Origin: Peptacetobacter sp900550335
GTDB lineage: Bacteria; Bacillota; Clostridia; Peptostreptococcales; Peptostreptococcaceae
Direction of reading: 5' to 3'
Length of the DNA: 64,000 bases
Assembly (NCBI RefSeq): GCF_047528295.1
Contig: NZ_CP180001.1
Span: 806,001 to 870,000, forward strand
Position numbers and translations under genes: made by a program. Positions 1-7,207 of this stretch are shown here, piece by piece. The notes beneath the pieces are model-generated. The model ran no database searches and had not been told where the DNA came from. It worked only from the letters and a program-made list of their open reading frames with translations. The number at the start of each line of letters is the position of its first letter. Position 1 is the stretch's first letter.

Positions 1-1214
1 TAAACGATATAGTTTTAGGAGAGCCAGAAATAAGACTTGCTCCTGTAGGAATGAGAGTTGTAAACCCTGATTACATAAACATAATGATAACTGGACATCA
101 GCACTCAATGTTTACATACCTTCAGAAGAGATTAACTGAAGAAGATGTTGTTAAAAAGGCTGAAGCAGTTGGAGCAAAAGGATTCAAATTAGTTGGATGT
201 ACTTGCGTTGGACAGGACTTACAGCTAAGAGGTGCTCATTATGAAGATATATTCGATGGACACGCTGGAAACAACTACACAAGTGAAGCAATACTTGCGA
301 CTGGTGCAATAGATGCAGTTATATCAGAATTCAACTGTACACTTCCAGGAATCGAGCCAATATGTGACGAATTAAAAATAAAACAGATATGTATAGATAG
401 CGTTGCTAAAAAAGCAAATGCAGAATTAAAAGAATTCGACTTCGAAAACAGAGAAGCTGTTTCAGAAGAGATAATAGACAAAATAATAGAATCTTATACA
501 TCAAGAAGAGGAAATGTGGAGCTTAACTTATTTGAAGATCATGGATTCGACAATGCTTTAACTGGTGTAAGTGAAGGTTCATTAAAAGACTTCTTAGGTG
601 GAAACTGGAAACCACTTATAGACTTATTAGTAGCTGGAGAAATAAAAGGTGTTGCAGGAGTAGTTGGATGTTCAAACTTAACTGCTGGAGGACACGATGT
701 TTTAAGTGTTGATTTAGTTAAAGAATTAATATCAAGAGATATAATAGTTTTAACTGCGGGATGTTCTTCAGGAGGAATAGAAAACTGCGGATTTATGAAT
801 CCAGAAGCTGCTAAATATGCTGGACCAAAACTAAGAAAAGTATGTGAATCTTTAGGAATACCACCAGTATTAAACTTTGGTCCATGTTTAGCAATAGGAA
901 GACTAGAAATAGTAGCTACAGAATTAGCTGAAGCTATAGGCATAGATTTACCTCAGTTACCACTTGTATTATCAGCAGCTCAGTGGCTAGAAGAACAGGC
1001 ACTTGCTGATGGATGCTTCGGACTTGCTTTAGGATTACCACTACACTTAGGATTACCTCCATTTGTAACAGGAAGTGATGTAGCGGTAAAAGTATTAACT
1101 GAAGATATGAAACAGTTGACAGGTGGACAGGTAATAATAAACCCAGATGCAAAAGAAACAGCTGATATTCTTGAAAAAATTATAGAAGAAAAACGTGCTG
1201 CACTTAATATCTAA
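1..1214 (+). CDS. cooS: Carbon monoxide dehydrogenase catalytic subunit, CooS type (5' truncated by window edge)
   Basis: Anaerobic Ni-Fe CODH, interconverting CO and CO2 at cluster C. The reading frame is open from base 3, so about 403 C-terminal residues are visible and the N-terminal B/D-cluster cysteines lie outside the window. Cluster C ligands by family alignment are visible: GH in ITGHQHS, and the cysteines of GCTCVGQ, FNCTLPG, VVGCSNL, TAGCSSGG and FGPCLAIG. The C-terminal block (HLGLPPFVTGS, then LTGGQVIINPD) follows the CooS family closely. Oddity: the usual EEKAVAIG motif, whose Lys takes part in CO2/CO catalysis, reads EEQALADG here (Gln codon at 996-998). The gene is followed 13 bases later by a CooF-like ferredoxin and then an NAD/FAD oxidoreductase, the same trio as next to cooS in Clostridioides difficile. 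Family sure; true CO oxidation activity uncertain because of the Lys to Gln change. Confidence 0.9.
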   Translation, partial: NDIVLGEPEIRLAPVGMRVVNPDYINIMITGHQHSMFTYLQKRLTEEDVVKKAEAVGAKGFKLVGCTCVGQDLQLRGAHYEDIFDGHAGNNYTSEAILATGAIDAVISEFNCTLPGIEPICDELKIKQICIDSVAKKANAELKEFDFENREAVSEEIIDKIIESYTSRRGNVELNLFEDHGFDNALTGVSEGSLKDFLGGNWKPLIDLLVAGEIKGVAGVVGCSNLTAGGHDVLSVDLVKELISRDIIVLTAGCSSGGIENCGFMNPEAAKYAGPKLRKVCESLGIPPVLNFGPCLAIGRLEIVATELAEAIGIDLPQLPLVLSAAQWLEEQALADGCFGLALGLPLHLGLPPFVTGSDVAVKVLTEDMKQLTGGQVIINPDAKETADILEKIIEEKRAALNI

Positions 1215-1227
1215 GGAGGGCGCCTAT

Positions 1228-1674
1228 ATGAAAAGAATAATTGTAGACTACGAAAAATGTGACGGATGCAAAAACTGCTCAGTGGCATGTATGCAGGCTC
1301 ACAGAAAAGATGAAGGCGATGTATACACACTAAACCTTCTTGACCCAGAAAATGAATCAAGAAACTTTATATATAAAGACGAAAAAGGAAATTATCGTCC
1401 TGTATTTTGCAGACATTGTGATGAACCAGAATGTGTGATGTCTTGCATGAGTGGTGCTCTTAAAAAAGACCCAGAATCAGGACTTGTTACATACGATGAA
1501 AAAAGATGTGGTTCTTGCTTTATGTGTGTAATGAACTGTCCATTTGGTGTATTAAAACCAGACAGAATAACTAAGACAAAAGTTATAAAATGTGATTTCT
1601 GCTTAGAGCATGGTGGAGAGCCAAGTTGCGTAAAATCATGTCCTAAAAAAGCAATTCATGTAGAGGAGGTGTAA
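1228..1674 (+). CDS. CooF-like 4Fe-4S ferredoxin subunit
   Basis: A 148-residue electron carrier with four cysteine clusters of the CooF/HycB/DmsB kind: CDGCKNCSVAC near residue 10, CRHCDEPECVMSC mid-protein, CGSCFMCVMNCPFG, and CDFCLEHGGEPSC followed by VKSCP near the C-terminus. It presumably shuttles electrons between the CooS enzyme upstream and the flavoprotein downstream. The start at 1228 is chosen because a strong AAGGAGGG lies 8 bases upstream; an earlier start would run through that site and overlap cooS. It is spaced 13 bases from cooS and 3 bases from the next gene, so the three are one operon. Cytoplasmic, with no signal peptide. Confidence 0.9.
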   Translation: MKRIIVDYEKCDGCKNCSVACMQAHRKDEGDVYTLNLLDPENESRNFIYKDEKGNYRPVFCRHCDEPECVMSCMSGALKKDPESGLVTYDEKRCGSCFMCVMNCPFGVLKPDRITKTKVIKCDFCLEHGGEPSCVKSCPKKAIHVEEV

Positions 1675-1677
1675 TCT

Positions 1678-2895
1678 GTGAAGTATGTAATTATCGGTGT
1701 AGGGGCTGCAGGTATTACAGCAGCTGAAGAATTAAGAAAATTAGACAAATGCTCTGAGATTACAATGGTTTCAGAAGATCAGTTTGTACACTCTCGTTGT
1801 ATGCTACATAAATATATATCACATGAGAGAGATGAAAAGACTCTAAACTTCACAAGTGAAGACTTTTTTGAAGTAAACAATATAGACTGGAAAAAGGTTG
1901 GAGTTGATAAAATAGACACAGCTAATAAGGAAGTTGTCCTTTTAGATGGTGATGTTGTAAAATACGACAAGCTTCTAATAGCAACAGGTGCAAATAGTTT
2001 TATACCACCAGTTGGAGATTTTAGAAAGGCATCTAACGTGTTTGGGCTTAGACATTTAAGAGATGCTCAGGCGATAGATAATATGGCTGAGGAATCAGAA
2101 AAGATACTTATCGTTGGATCAGGTCTTGTTGGACTTGATGCTGCACATGGACTTCTTGAAAGAGGTAAGGATGTAACAATAGTCGAAATGGCTCCTAGCA
2201 TACTTCCTGTTCAGTTAAATCCACATGCAGCTGAAGAATACCAGAGAAAATTTGAAGAAGCAGGTGCAAAATTCTATCTTGGATGCAAAGCTGATAAGGC
2301 TGAGTGCTCTGAGGACGGAAAGATTCACGCAGTTACATTTGATACAGGAGAAACAGTTGCTTGCGATATGATAATCGTTGCAGCTGGGGTTAGACCAGCA
2401 GTAGGATTTTTAGAAGGAAGCAATGTAGAAGTAGACAGAGGGATTGTTGTAGACGACTTTATGAAAACTAGTGTGGACGATGTTTATGCAGCAGGAGATG
2501 TTGCAGGTCTTTCTGGAATATGGCCAAATGCTATGAAGCAGGGAAAAACTGCAGCTAGAAATATGACTGGTATGGCGGAAAAATACGAAGATAGATTTGC
2601 TATGAAGAATACTATGAACTTCTACGGACTAGTAACTCTTTGTCTTGGAAATATAAGAGAAGAGGAAGGGGACAAAGTTGTAGAGCAGGAAGATTCTAAA
2701 AACTACAAGAAGGCAGTTCTTAGAGACGGTAAGCTTAAGGGAATTCTTCTTCAGGGTGATATTTCTCATTCAGGAATTTGGCAGTATATAATTAAGAATG
2801 AGATAGATGTAGACTTTAAAGAGAATATTTTTGATATAACATTTGCTGATTTCTATGGAACAGGAGAAAGAGGAAAGTATATCTGGAATTACTAA
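1678..2895 (+). CDS. FAD/NAD(P)-dependent oxidoreductase of the CODH operon
   Basis: A 405-residue pyridine nucleotide-disulphide oxidoreductase family protein (NADH oxidase/rubredoxin reductase-like fold). The N-terminal FAD dinucleotide fold reads GVGAAGITAAEEL, the central NAD fold reads GSGLVGLDAAHGLLERG, and the second FAD motif reads DDVYAAGDVAGL near residue 275. It starts with GTG, 7 bases after a GAGGAGG ribosome site. As third gene of the cooS-ferredoxin operon it most likely couples CODH/ferredoxin electrons to NAD(P). There is no CxxxxC disulphide motif after the first Rossmann fold, so it is not a classical thioredoxin or lipoamide reductase. The exact electron acceptor is inferred from context only. 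Confidence 0.85.
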   Translation: MKYVIIGVGAAGITAAEELRKLDKCSEITMVSEDQFVHSRCMLHKYISHERDEKTLNFTSEDFFEVNNIDWKKVGVDKIDTANKEVVLLDGDVVKYDKLLIATGANSFIPPVGDFRKASNVFGLRHLRDAQAIDNMAEESEKILIVGSGLVGLDAAHGLLERGKDVTIVEMAPSILPVQLNPHAAEEYQRKFEEAGAKFYLGCKADKAECSEDGKIHAVTFDTGETVACDMIIVAAGVRPAVGFLEGSNVEVDRGIVVDDFMKTSVDDVYAAGDVAGLSGIWPNAMKQGKTAARNMTGMAEKYEDRFAMKNTMNFYGLVTLCLGNIREEEGDKVVEQEDSKNYKKAVLRDGKLKGILLQGDISHSGIWQYIIKNEIDVDFKENIFDITFADFYGTGERGKYIWNY

Positions 2896-2902
2896 AAATA
2901 TG

Positions 2903-2934
2903 AGGCTGTTGCAATTAATGCAACGGCCTTTTTA
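2903..2934 (+). terminator. Rho-independent terminator after the cooS operon
   Basis: An 11-bp stem (AGGCTGTTGCA paired with TGCAACGGCCT, one G-U pair) with a short loop and a T-run, 8 bases after the stop codon. The stem belongs to a recurrent family in this window built on GCTGTTGCA/TGCAACAGC. Confidence 0.9.
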
Positions 2935-3044
2935 ATTGAGTAATTTACAGACTTAGGTAGCAAAGTTTGATTTATATTGAAGTATAGGTTTGAATTTTGT
3001 AAAAGATAACAATAATTATTTTTTATAAAATAATTATTGTTAAT

Positions 3045-3054
3045 ATGATATAAT
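3045..3054 (+). promoter_or_regulatory. Extended -10 promoter of the small toxin mRNA
   Basis: TATGATATAAT is an extended -10 (TGnTATAAT) with TATAAT at 3049-3054. It would start an mRNA near 3061 leading into the small TTG-start gene at 3139. There is no good -35, which extended -10 promoters tolerate. Confidence 0.55.
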
Positions 3055-3138
3055 AAATTTAAGAGAAATTGTAACTGAGAGTGATGTTTCCTACTATTCA
3101 CCACTTTCTCATGAAAGTTGGAGAAAGGAGGCGATAGA

Positions 3139-3267
3139 TTGGAAATTTTAGATTGTTTTATTGACTTTATTAAGAAGTTATTGAAGATAATCATAAAGCA
3201 CTCGGATGAAATAATTATCCGGATTATAGGTGCTATGATATATGATCTAATAAAAAAATCACTCTAG
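3139..3267 (+). CDS. Putative type I toxin, 42-residue hydrophobic peptide
   Basis: A small gene that starts with TTG 7 bases after a perfect AGGAGG (3126-3131) and encodes 42 residues rich in Ile and Leu with scattered lysines; the C-terminus reads MIYDLIKKSL. The hydrophobic stretch followed by a short basic tail is the style of membrane-acting type I toxins known from Clostridioides difficile. Its last codons overlap tail to tail with the terminator hairpin of a minus-strand RNA (3252-3367) that has its own promoter, which is the type I toxin-antitoxin arrangement. The long leader (about 78 bases) shares a 14-base sequence with the antisense RNA. I do not recognise the exact toxin family. 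The toxin call rests on architecture, and a vestige of the same C-terminus (KKSL, stop) lies beside the related RNA at 57.5 kb. Confidence 0.6.
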   Translation: MEILDCFIDFIKKLLKIIIKHSDEIIIRIIGAMIYDLIKKSL

Positions 3268-3367
3268 TTGGCAGACAAGAGTGATTCTCCAAATATAAAT
3301 ATTTCTTGGGGAAATATTACTCATACCACTAAGTTACAATTTCTCCCTTTTTATTGTCTATTTCTTT
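3252..3367 (-). ncRNA. Antisense RNA, probable type I antitoxin
   Basis: On the minus strand, -35 TAGACA and -10 TATACT are spaced by 17 bases. They predict a transcript of about 115 bases ending in the stem AATCACTC/GAGTGATT with a T-run. Its 3' end is complementary to the last codons of the small toxin gene. A homologous RNA with identical promoter boxes and terminator stem lies at 57510-57618. The conserved promoter, conserved 5' segment (GAGAAAT) and conserved terminator in two unlinked copies support a real RNA gene. Confidence 0.65.
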
Positions 3368-3373
3368 AAGATA

Positions 3374-3402
3374 AGTATAACATTTTTTAGACTTATTGTC
3401 TA
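3374..3402 (-). promoter_or_regulatory. Promoter of the antisense RNA
   Basis: Read on the minus strand: TAGACA (3402-3397), 17-base spacer, TATACT (3379-3374). The same boxes and spacing occur at 57653-57625. Confidence 0.65.
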
Positions 3403-3511
3403 AAAAATTTACCATTTCCAACATATAAAATTTGGTGAAAAGTGGTAAAAAGTTAAGATTAGTTTGAAAGGTAAAGTGGATTTATTGCTAATAGTATATA
3501 CTTATAGATTG

Positions 3512-3539
3512 CAAATATATCACTATAGTGATATATTTG
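3512..3539. promoter_or_regulatory. 28-bp perfect palindrome, candidate operator of the toxin-antitoxin operon
   Basis: Left arm CAAATATATCACTA is followed directly by its exact reverse complement TAGTGATATATTTG with no loop. It lies 24 bases upstream of the start codon of the DUF3990-like gene. A perfect dyad at this spot is what a dimeric HTH antitoxin, encoded as the second gene of the operon, would bind for autoregulation. The core TATCACTATAGTGATA could be the contact sequence. Confidence 0.7.
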
Positions 3540-3562
3540 TGTTAAGTAGAGGAGGAGATAGT

Positions 3563-4255
3563 ATGGATAAGTTAGTTACTGTATATCATGGTTCGAAGGA
3601 TGTTATAGAGCAACCTACTTTTGGAGAAGGTAGGAAGAATAATGATTTTGGAGTAGGTTTCTATTGTACAGAGAGTAACGAGCTTGCAAAGGAATGGGCA
3701 GTCTCTTCAATGAAAGATGGTTTTTCAAATAAATATACATTGGATACTGAGTATTTAAAAATTCTAAACTTGAATAGCCCCGACTACACAATTTTGAATT
3801 GGATTGCTGTTTTAATAGAGCATAGAGTGTTTTCTATAAAGACACCAATAGCTAGAAGAGCAAAGAGATATTTAATTGATAACTTTGGAATAAATGTAAA
3901 TGCATATGATTTAATTATAGGATATCGTGCAGATGATTCATATTTTGATTATGCAGAAACTTTTTTAAATAATGGAATATCTGTAAAACAGCTTGCGAGA
4001 GCCATGAAACTTGGAAAGCTAGGAGAACAAATAGTTATTAAATCTAAATTTGCTTTTTCAAAATTGAAATATGAAGGTTATGAAGAGGCTAAGGTTGATG
4101 AATATTATGAATTAAGAAAAAATAGAAATGATGAAGCAAATAGAATTTATTGGGAAATGTTCGATGAAGAAGATGATAGTATCTATATTCAGGATATTAT
4201 CAGAGGAGGGATAAAAAATGACGATCCACGCATACCAAGAAATGTACGCGTATAG
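3563..4255 (+). CDS. DUF3990-like protein, predicted ADP-ribosyltransferase-fold toxin
   Basis: A 230-residue protein starting at ATG 3563, 6 bases after GGAGGAG; an in-frame upstream extension would run through the palindromic operator and is unlikely. The N-terminus reads LVTVYHGSKDVIEQPTFGEG, then NDFGVGFYCTESNELA. This matches the YHGS...DFGxGFYxT pattern of DUF3990 proteins, which belong to the ADP-ribosyltransferase-like fold and are often paired with small antitoxin-like partners. The downstream gene overlaps it by 38 bases and carries a C-terminal HTH, so the two form a probable toxin-antitoxin operon. Gln codons here are CAA-rich, unlike the CAG-only usage of nearby core genes, which fits acquisition by transfer. 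The toxin role is inferred; target unknown. Confidence 0.7.
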   Translation: MDKLVTVYHGSKDVIEQPTFGEGRKNNDFGVGFYCTESNELAKEWAVSSMKDGFSNKYTLDTEYLKILNLNSPDYTILNWIAVLIEHRVFSIKTPIARRAKRYLIDNFGINVNAYDLIIGYRADDSYFDYAETFLNNGISVKQLARAMKLGKLGEQIVIKSKFAFSKLKYEGYEEAKVDEYYELRKNRNDEANRIYWEMFDEEDDSIYIQDIIRGGIKNDDPRIPRNVRV

Positions 4256-4859
4256 GGCTCAGTCAGCTCTAGGAGATGCATTTGATTATGCAATTAATGT
4301 CTTGAAAATGCAACCGAATGACTTTATTACATTATTTCTTGTGAGTTCTATTAGTAAGAGTATGGAAGTTGGGGAACCAAAGTATGTTACAGGAAAAAGT
4401 GGTATTGAGATTTTGGTAGATGTAATTTATGAAACGACAGGCAAGGAATTTGAAATAGAAGCTGAGGATAGATTTTTTAGAACAAGAGAGTATTGGATTG
4501 GATGGGCAGTTGCATACTATCAATGGTATTCTAATAGGAGTTATTCTGAGATTTTTGAGGCAGTTTCATTTGAGGAGCTTCAGAATATGTACTATACATT
4601 GCATGAAGCTGATATAACTAAGTTTGTTGAAATCATGGATTCTCTATTAAAAGAATATTTTCACGAAACAAATTTGAAGAGAAGAAGGGTAAGATGCAAG
4701 TTAAGTCAGAGTAAGTTGGCTGAACTTTCTGGAGTTAGTTTGCGTTCAATTCAAATGTATGAGCAGAGGAATAAGGATATAAATAAAGCGAGTGCAGATA
4801 AATTATATCGGATAGCTAAAATTTTGAACTGTAAAATTGAAGATTTGATTGAAAAATAG
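4218..4859 (+). CDS. Antitoxin-like protein with C-terminal Xre-type HTH
   Basis: A 213-residue protein with a helical N-terminal region of the kind partnering DUF3990 genes (ALGDAFDYAINVLKMQPNDF near residues 18-37). A Cro/CI-type HTH occupies roughly residues 155-213 (KLSQSKLAELSGVSLRSIQM, then YEQRNKDINKAS, ending KILNCKIEDLIEK). It starts at ATG 4218 with GAGGAGGG 7 bases upstream and overlaps the preceding gene by 38 bases, implying translational coupling. Likely role: neutralise the upstream protein and repress the operon at the palindrome at 3512-3539. Family naming of the N-terminal part (DUF3791-like) is tentative. Confidence 0.7.
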   Translation: MTIHAYQEMYAYRAQSALGDAFDYAINVLKMQPNDFITLFLVSSISKSMEVGEPKYVTGKSGIEILVDVIYETTGKEFEIEAEDRFFRTREYWIGWAVAYYQWYSNRSYSEIFEAVSFEELQNMYYTLHEADITKFVEIMDSLLKEYFHETNLKRRRVRCKLSQSKLAELSGVSLRSIQMYEQRNKDINKASADKLYRIAKILNCKIEDLIEK

Positions 4860-4870
4860 TATAGAGAATG

Positions 4871-4897
4871 AGCCTTGTACTTGAGTACAGGGCTTTT
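4871..4897 (+). terminator. Terminator of the toxin-antitoxin operon
   Basis: Stem AGCCTTGTACT/AGTACAGGGCT with a 2-base loop and T6, 11 bases after the stop codon. The 258 bases from here to rlmD are very AT-rich and show no gene. Confidence 0.9.
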
Positions 4898-5167
4898 TTC
4901 TGTTAAAATTAAATTTTGAGAATAATAGTTTTTAGTACTGAAAAAATTATAATATTTACTTTTTTAAAAGTTATTATAATTGATTTTTTTAGTTAAGATA
5001 AGTTATTTTTGAGAGAAGATAATTTTAGAATAAAAGAGAAAAAATTAAAAAGTAAAACTAAAGTTGTAAAATTAGAGAGAAAATAATTTTAAAATAAATC
5101 TAAAGTTATAAAATTTTGGAAAGAATTTGATTGAGATAGATAAAAATTTTAGAAAATGGAGGAAGTT

Positions 5168-6526
5168 ATGCTAGAGAAAAATAAAGAGTATGTAGTAGAC
5201 ATAGTAGACATGGGTGAGTCTGGTGTCGGAATTGGTAAATACGATGGGTTTACAGTTTTTGTGGACTGTGCATTAGTTGGAGAAAAGGTTAAGGTAAAGA
5301 TAAACAAGTCTAAGAAAAATTATGCAGTTGGTGATCTTGTTGAGATTATCGAGCATTCACCATACAGAGTGGAGAGAGTTTGCGACGATAGCCTAAAAAT
5401 GTGCGGTGGATGTCAGATTCAGGAGCTTGACTACAATAAGCAGCTTGAACTTAAAACTAACGAGGTTAAGCAGGTTATTTCAAGAATTGGTAAGATTGAA
5501 GGTGCGACTATACACGATACAATCGGTATGGAAACTCCATTTAGATACAGAAATAAGGCTCAGTTCCCAGTTCAGATGAGAAAAGGGGAGCCTGTGATTG
5601 GATTCTACAAAAAGAAGAGCCACGAGGTAATTCCAACAGCTAAGTGTATGATTCAGCACGAATTAAACGACGAAATAATCGAGGTTGTTAGAGAATTTAT
5701 CGTCGAAAATAATATAAGTGTGTACGATGAGGTGAAACACAAAGGTCTTTTAAGACACATAGTTACAAAAATCGGATTTACAACTGGCGAGGTTATGGTT
5801 GTATTAGTTGCAAATGGAAAAAATATACCTAATGTAAATAAACTTGCAAAAATGCTTGAAGAAAGAATAAAAGGATTCAAGACTTTAGTAGTAAATGTAA
5901 ATACAAACAAGACAAATGTAATTCTTGGAAGAGAGAATAAAGTTATATGTGGAACAGGGAAAATCAACGATTATATAGGAAATCTTGTGTTTGAAATATC
6001 TCCACTTTCATTCTTCCAGGTAAATCCGGTGCAGACAGAAGTGCTATACAACAAGGCTTTAGAGTATGCAAATTTAACTGGAAATGAGACAGTTTTCGAT
6101 ATATACTGCGGAATTGGTACGATTTCTCTGTTCTTAGCACAGAAAGCTAAGAAGGTCTACGGAATTGAGATTGTCGAGGATGCGATAAAAGATGCTAAGA
6201 GAAATGCAGAACTTAACGGACTTGAAAATACTGAATTCTACGCTGGAAAAGCGGAAGAAGTTGTTCCAAAGATGTACAAAGAAGGTAAGAAAGCAGATGT
6301 TGTCGTTGTCGACCCACCAAGAAAGGGCTGCGACGAAAAAGTGCTTGATACTATAGTTTCTATGGATCCAGAGAGAGTGGTTTACGTTTCTTGTAACCCA
6401 TCTACTTTGGCGAGAGATTTAGCGTATATGGACGAAAGAGGATTCAAATGCGTTGAAATTCAGCCAGTTGACATGTTCCCTCACTCAGTACATGTGGAAA
6501 ATGTGGCATTATTAGAGAGAAAATAA
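5168..6526 (+). CDS. rlmD: 23S rRNA (uracil-5-)-methyltransferase, RlmD/RlmCD type
   Basis: A 452-residue SAM-dependent enzyme making 5-methyluridine in 23S rRNA. A TRAM domain covers about residues 1-60 (GESGVGIGKYDGFTVFVDCA). A 4Fe-4S cysteine set follows (CDDSLKMCGGCQ plus a later Cys in TAKCM). The methyltransferase domain has SFFQVNPVQTEVLY, the SAM motif FDIYCGIGTISLFLA and the catalytic-Cys motif VSCNPSTLARDL. Start at 5168 rather than 5156, because GGAGG sits 5 bases before 5168 while nothing precedes 5156. All Gln codons are CAG, as in the core genes here. Clostridial single-copy homologues often modify both U747 and U1939, so rlmCD is equally fitting. Confidence 0.9.
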   Translation: MLEKNKEYVVDIVDMGESGVGIGKYDGFTVFVDCALVGEKVKVKINKSKKNYAVGDLVEIIEHSPYRVERVCDDSLKMCGGCQIQELDYNKQLELKTNEVKQVISRIGKIEGATIHDTIGMETPFRYRNKAQFPVQMRKGEPVIGFYKKKSHEVIPTAKCMIQHELNDEIIEVVREFIVENNISVYDEVKHKGLLRHIVTKIGFTTGEVMVVLVANGKNIPNVNKLAKMLEERIKGFKTLVVNVNTNKTNVILGRENKVICGTGKINDYIGNLVFEISPLSFFQVNPVQTEVLYNKALEYANLTGNETVFDIYCGIGTISLFLAQKAKKVYGIEIVEDAIKDAKRNAELNGLENTEFYAGKAEEVVPKMYKEGKKADVVVVDPPRKGCDEKVLDTIVSMDPERVVYVSCNPSTLARDLAYMDERGFKCVEIQPVDMFPHSVHVENVALLERK

Positions 6527-6541
6527 AGAGGAAAGTCTGAT

Positions 6542-7057
6542 ATGATATTTTTAATTATTCTTTTAATATTAGCCATAGGTGGACGATTGGCTTGTTCTAC
6601 TATTTGCCCACTTGGAATAATACAAGAATTAATTTTTGAAATACCGTATTCTAAGAAATTTGTAGAACTTCCCTATGAAAAATATCTAAAGAAAATAAAA
6701 TACATTATATTTATTTCGTTACTTATTTTAGTGCCAATGTCAGTTATGCAAAATAAGAGTATATTTGGAGATTTTAAGATATTTGTAAAATTATTTGGAT
6801 TTGGGACAGTATTTTTGATGTCTATATTTGTTTTTAGACCGTTTTGTAAATATTTGTGTCCTTTTGGAGTGTTTTTAGGATTGTTTAATAAAATATCTCC
6901 GTTTAGATACAAGGTGGATAGCAGTTGTAATAAGTGTGGGCTGTGTCGGAAAAAATGCAAAATGGGTATAAAACCGTATGAAAATCCAAATAGTGTTGAA
7001 TGTATAAGATGCGGCGAGTGTATAAATAAATGTGCGAAGAAATCAATTCATAAATAA
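6542..7057 (+). CDS. NapH/polyferredoxin-like membrane 4Fe-4S protein
   Basis: A 171-residue protein with an N-terminal membrane segment, a second hydrophobic pair around residues 57-105, two CxxxCP motifs (LACSTICPLG near residue 18 and FCKYLCPFG near residue 100), and a C-terminal 2x[4Fe-4S] ferredoxin domain (CNKCGLCRKKCKMG and CIRCGECINKC). This is the layout of the NapH/MauN/YccM-type electron-transfer proteins, though shorter than the usual 250-300 residues. It follows rlmD by 15 bases, but the functions are unrelated and co-transcription may be accidental. Partner unknown. Confidence 0.75.
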   Translation: MIFLIILLILAIGGRLACSTICPLGIIQELIFEIPYSKKFVELPYEKYLKKIKYIIFISLLILVPMSVMQNKSIFGDFKIFVKLFGFGTVFLMSIFVFRPFCKYLCPFGVFLGLFNKISPFRYKVDSSCNKCGLCRKKCKMGIKPYENPNSVECIRCGECINKCAKKSIHK

Positions 7058-7059
7058 GA

Positions 7060-7099
7060 AAAGGGACTGTTGTAGTGTTAGCTGCAAAAGTCCCTTTTT
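7060..7099 (+). terminator. Terminator after the polyferredoxin gene
   Basis: Stem AAAGGGACT/AGTCCCTTT with the upper part TTG...CAA and T5 immediately after the stop codon. Near twin of the hairpin at 20975-21011. Confidence 0.85.
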
Positions 7100-7139
7100 A
7101 CTTGGAAGTTACATGGAAATATTTAGAAAGCATTATATC

Positions 7140-7181
7140 TACTCGAAAGTTACTCGAAAGTACTCGAAAGTTACTCGAAAA
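7140..7181. repeat. Short tandem repeat ACTCGAAAG x4
   Basis: Four copies of ACTCGAAAG at 7141, 7152, 7162 and 7173, spaced by one or two bases (T or TT). They lie between the terminator and the 3' end of the broken ATPase gene. No function is evident. Confidence 0.8.
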
Positions 7182-7207
7182 TATTTTTGAGTATTTAATA
7201 AATATAA

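Noticed and set aside
2892..3194. 100-residue minus-strand frame over the toxin leader
   Set aside because: AT-rich shadow with no ribosome site; the plus strand has promoter, Shine-Dalgarno and the antisense architecture.
7140..7181. CRISPR array (also considered for 18150, 21932 and 22037)
   Set aside because: Units are contiguous or nearly so, with no spacers, and no cas genes are present.
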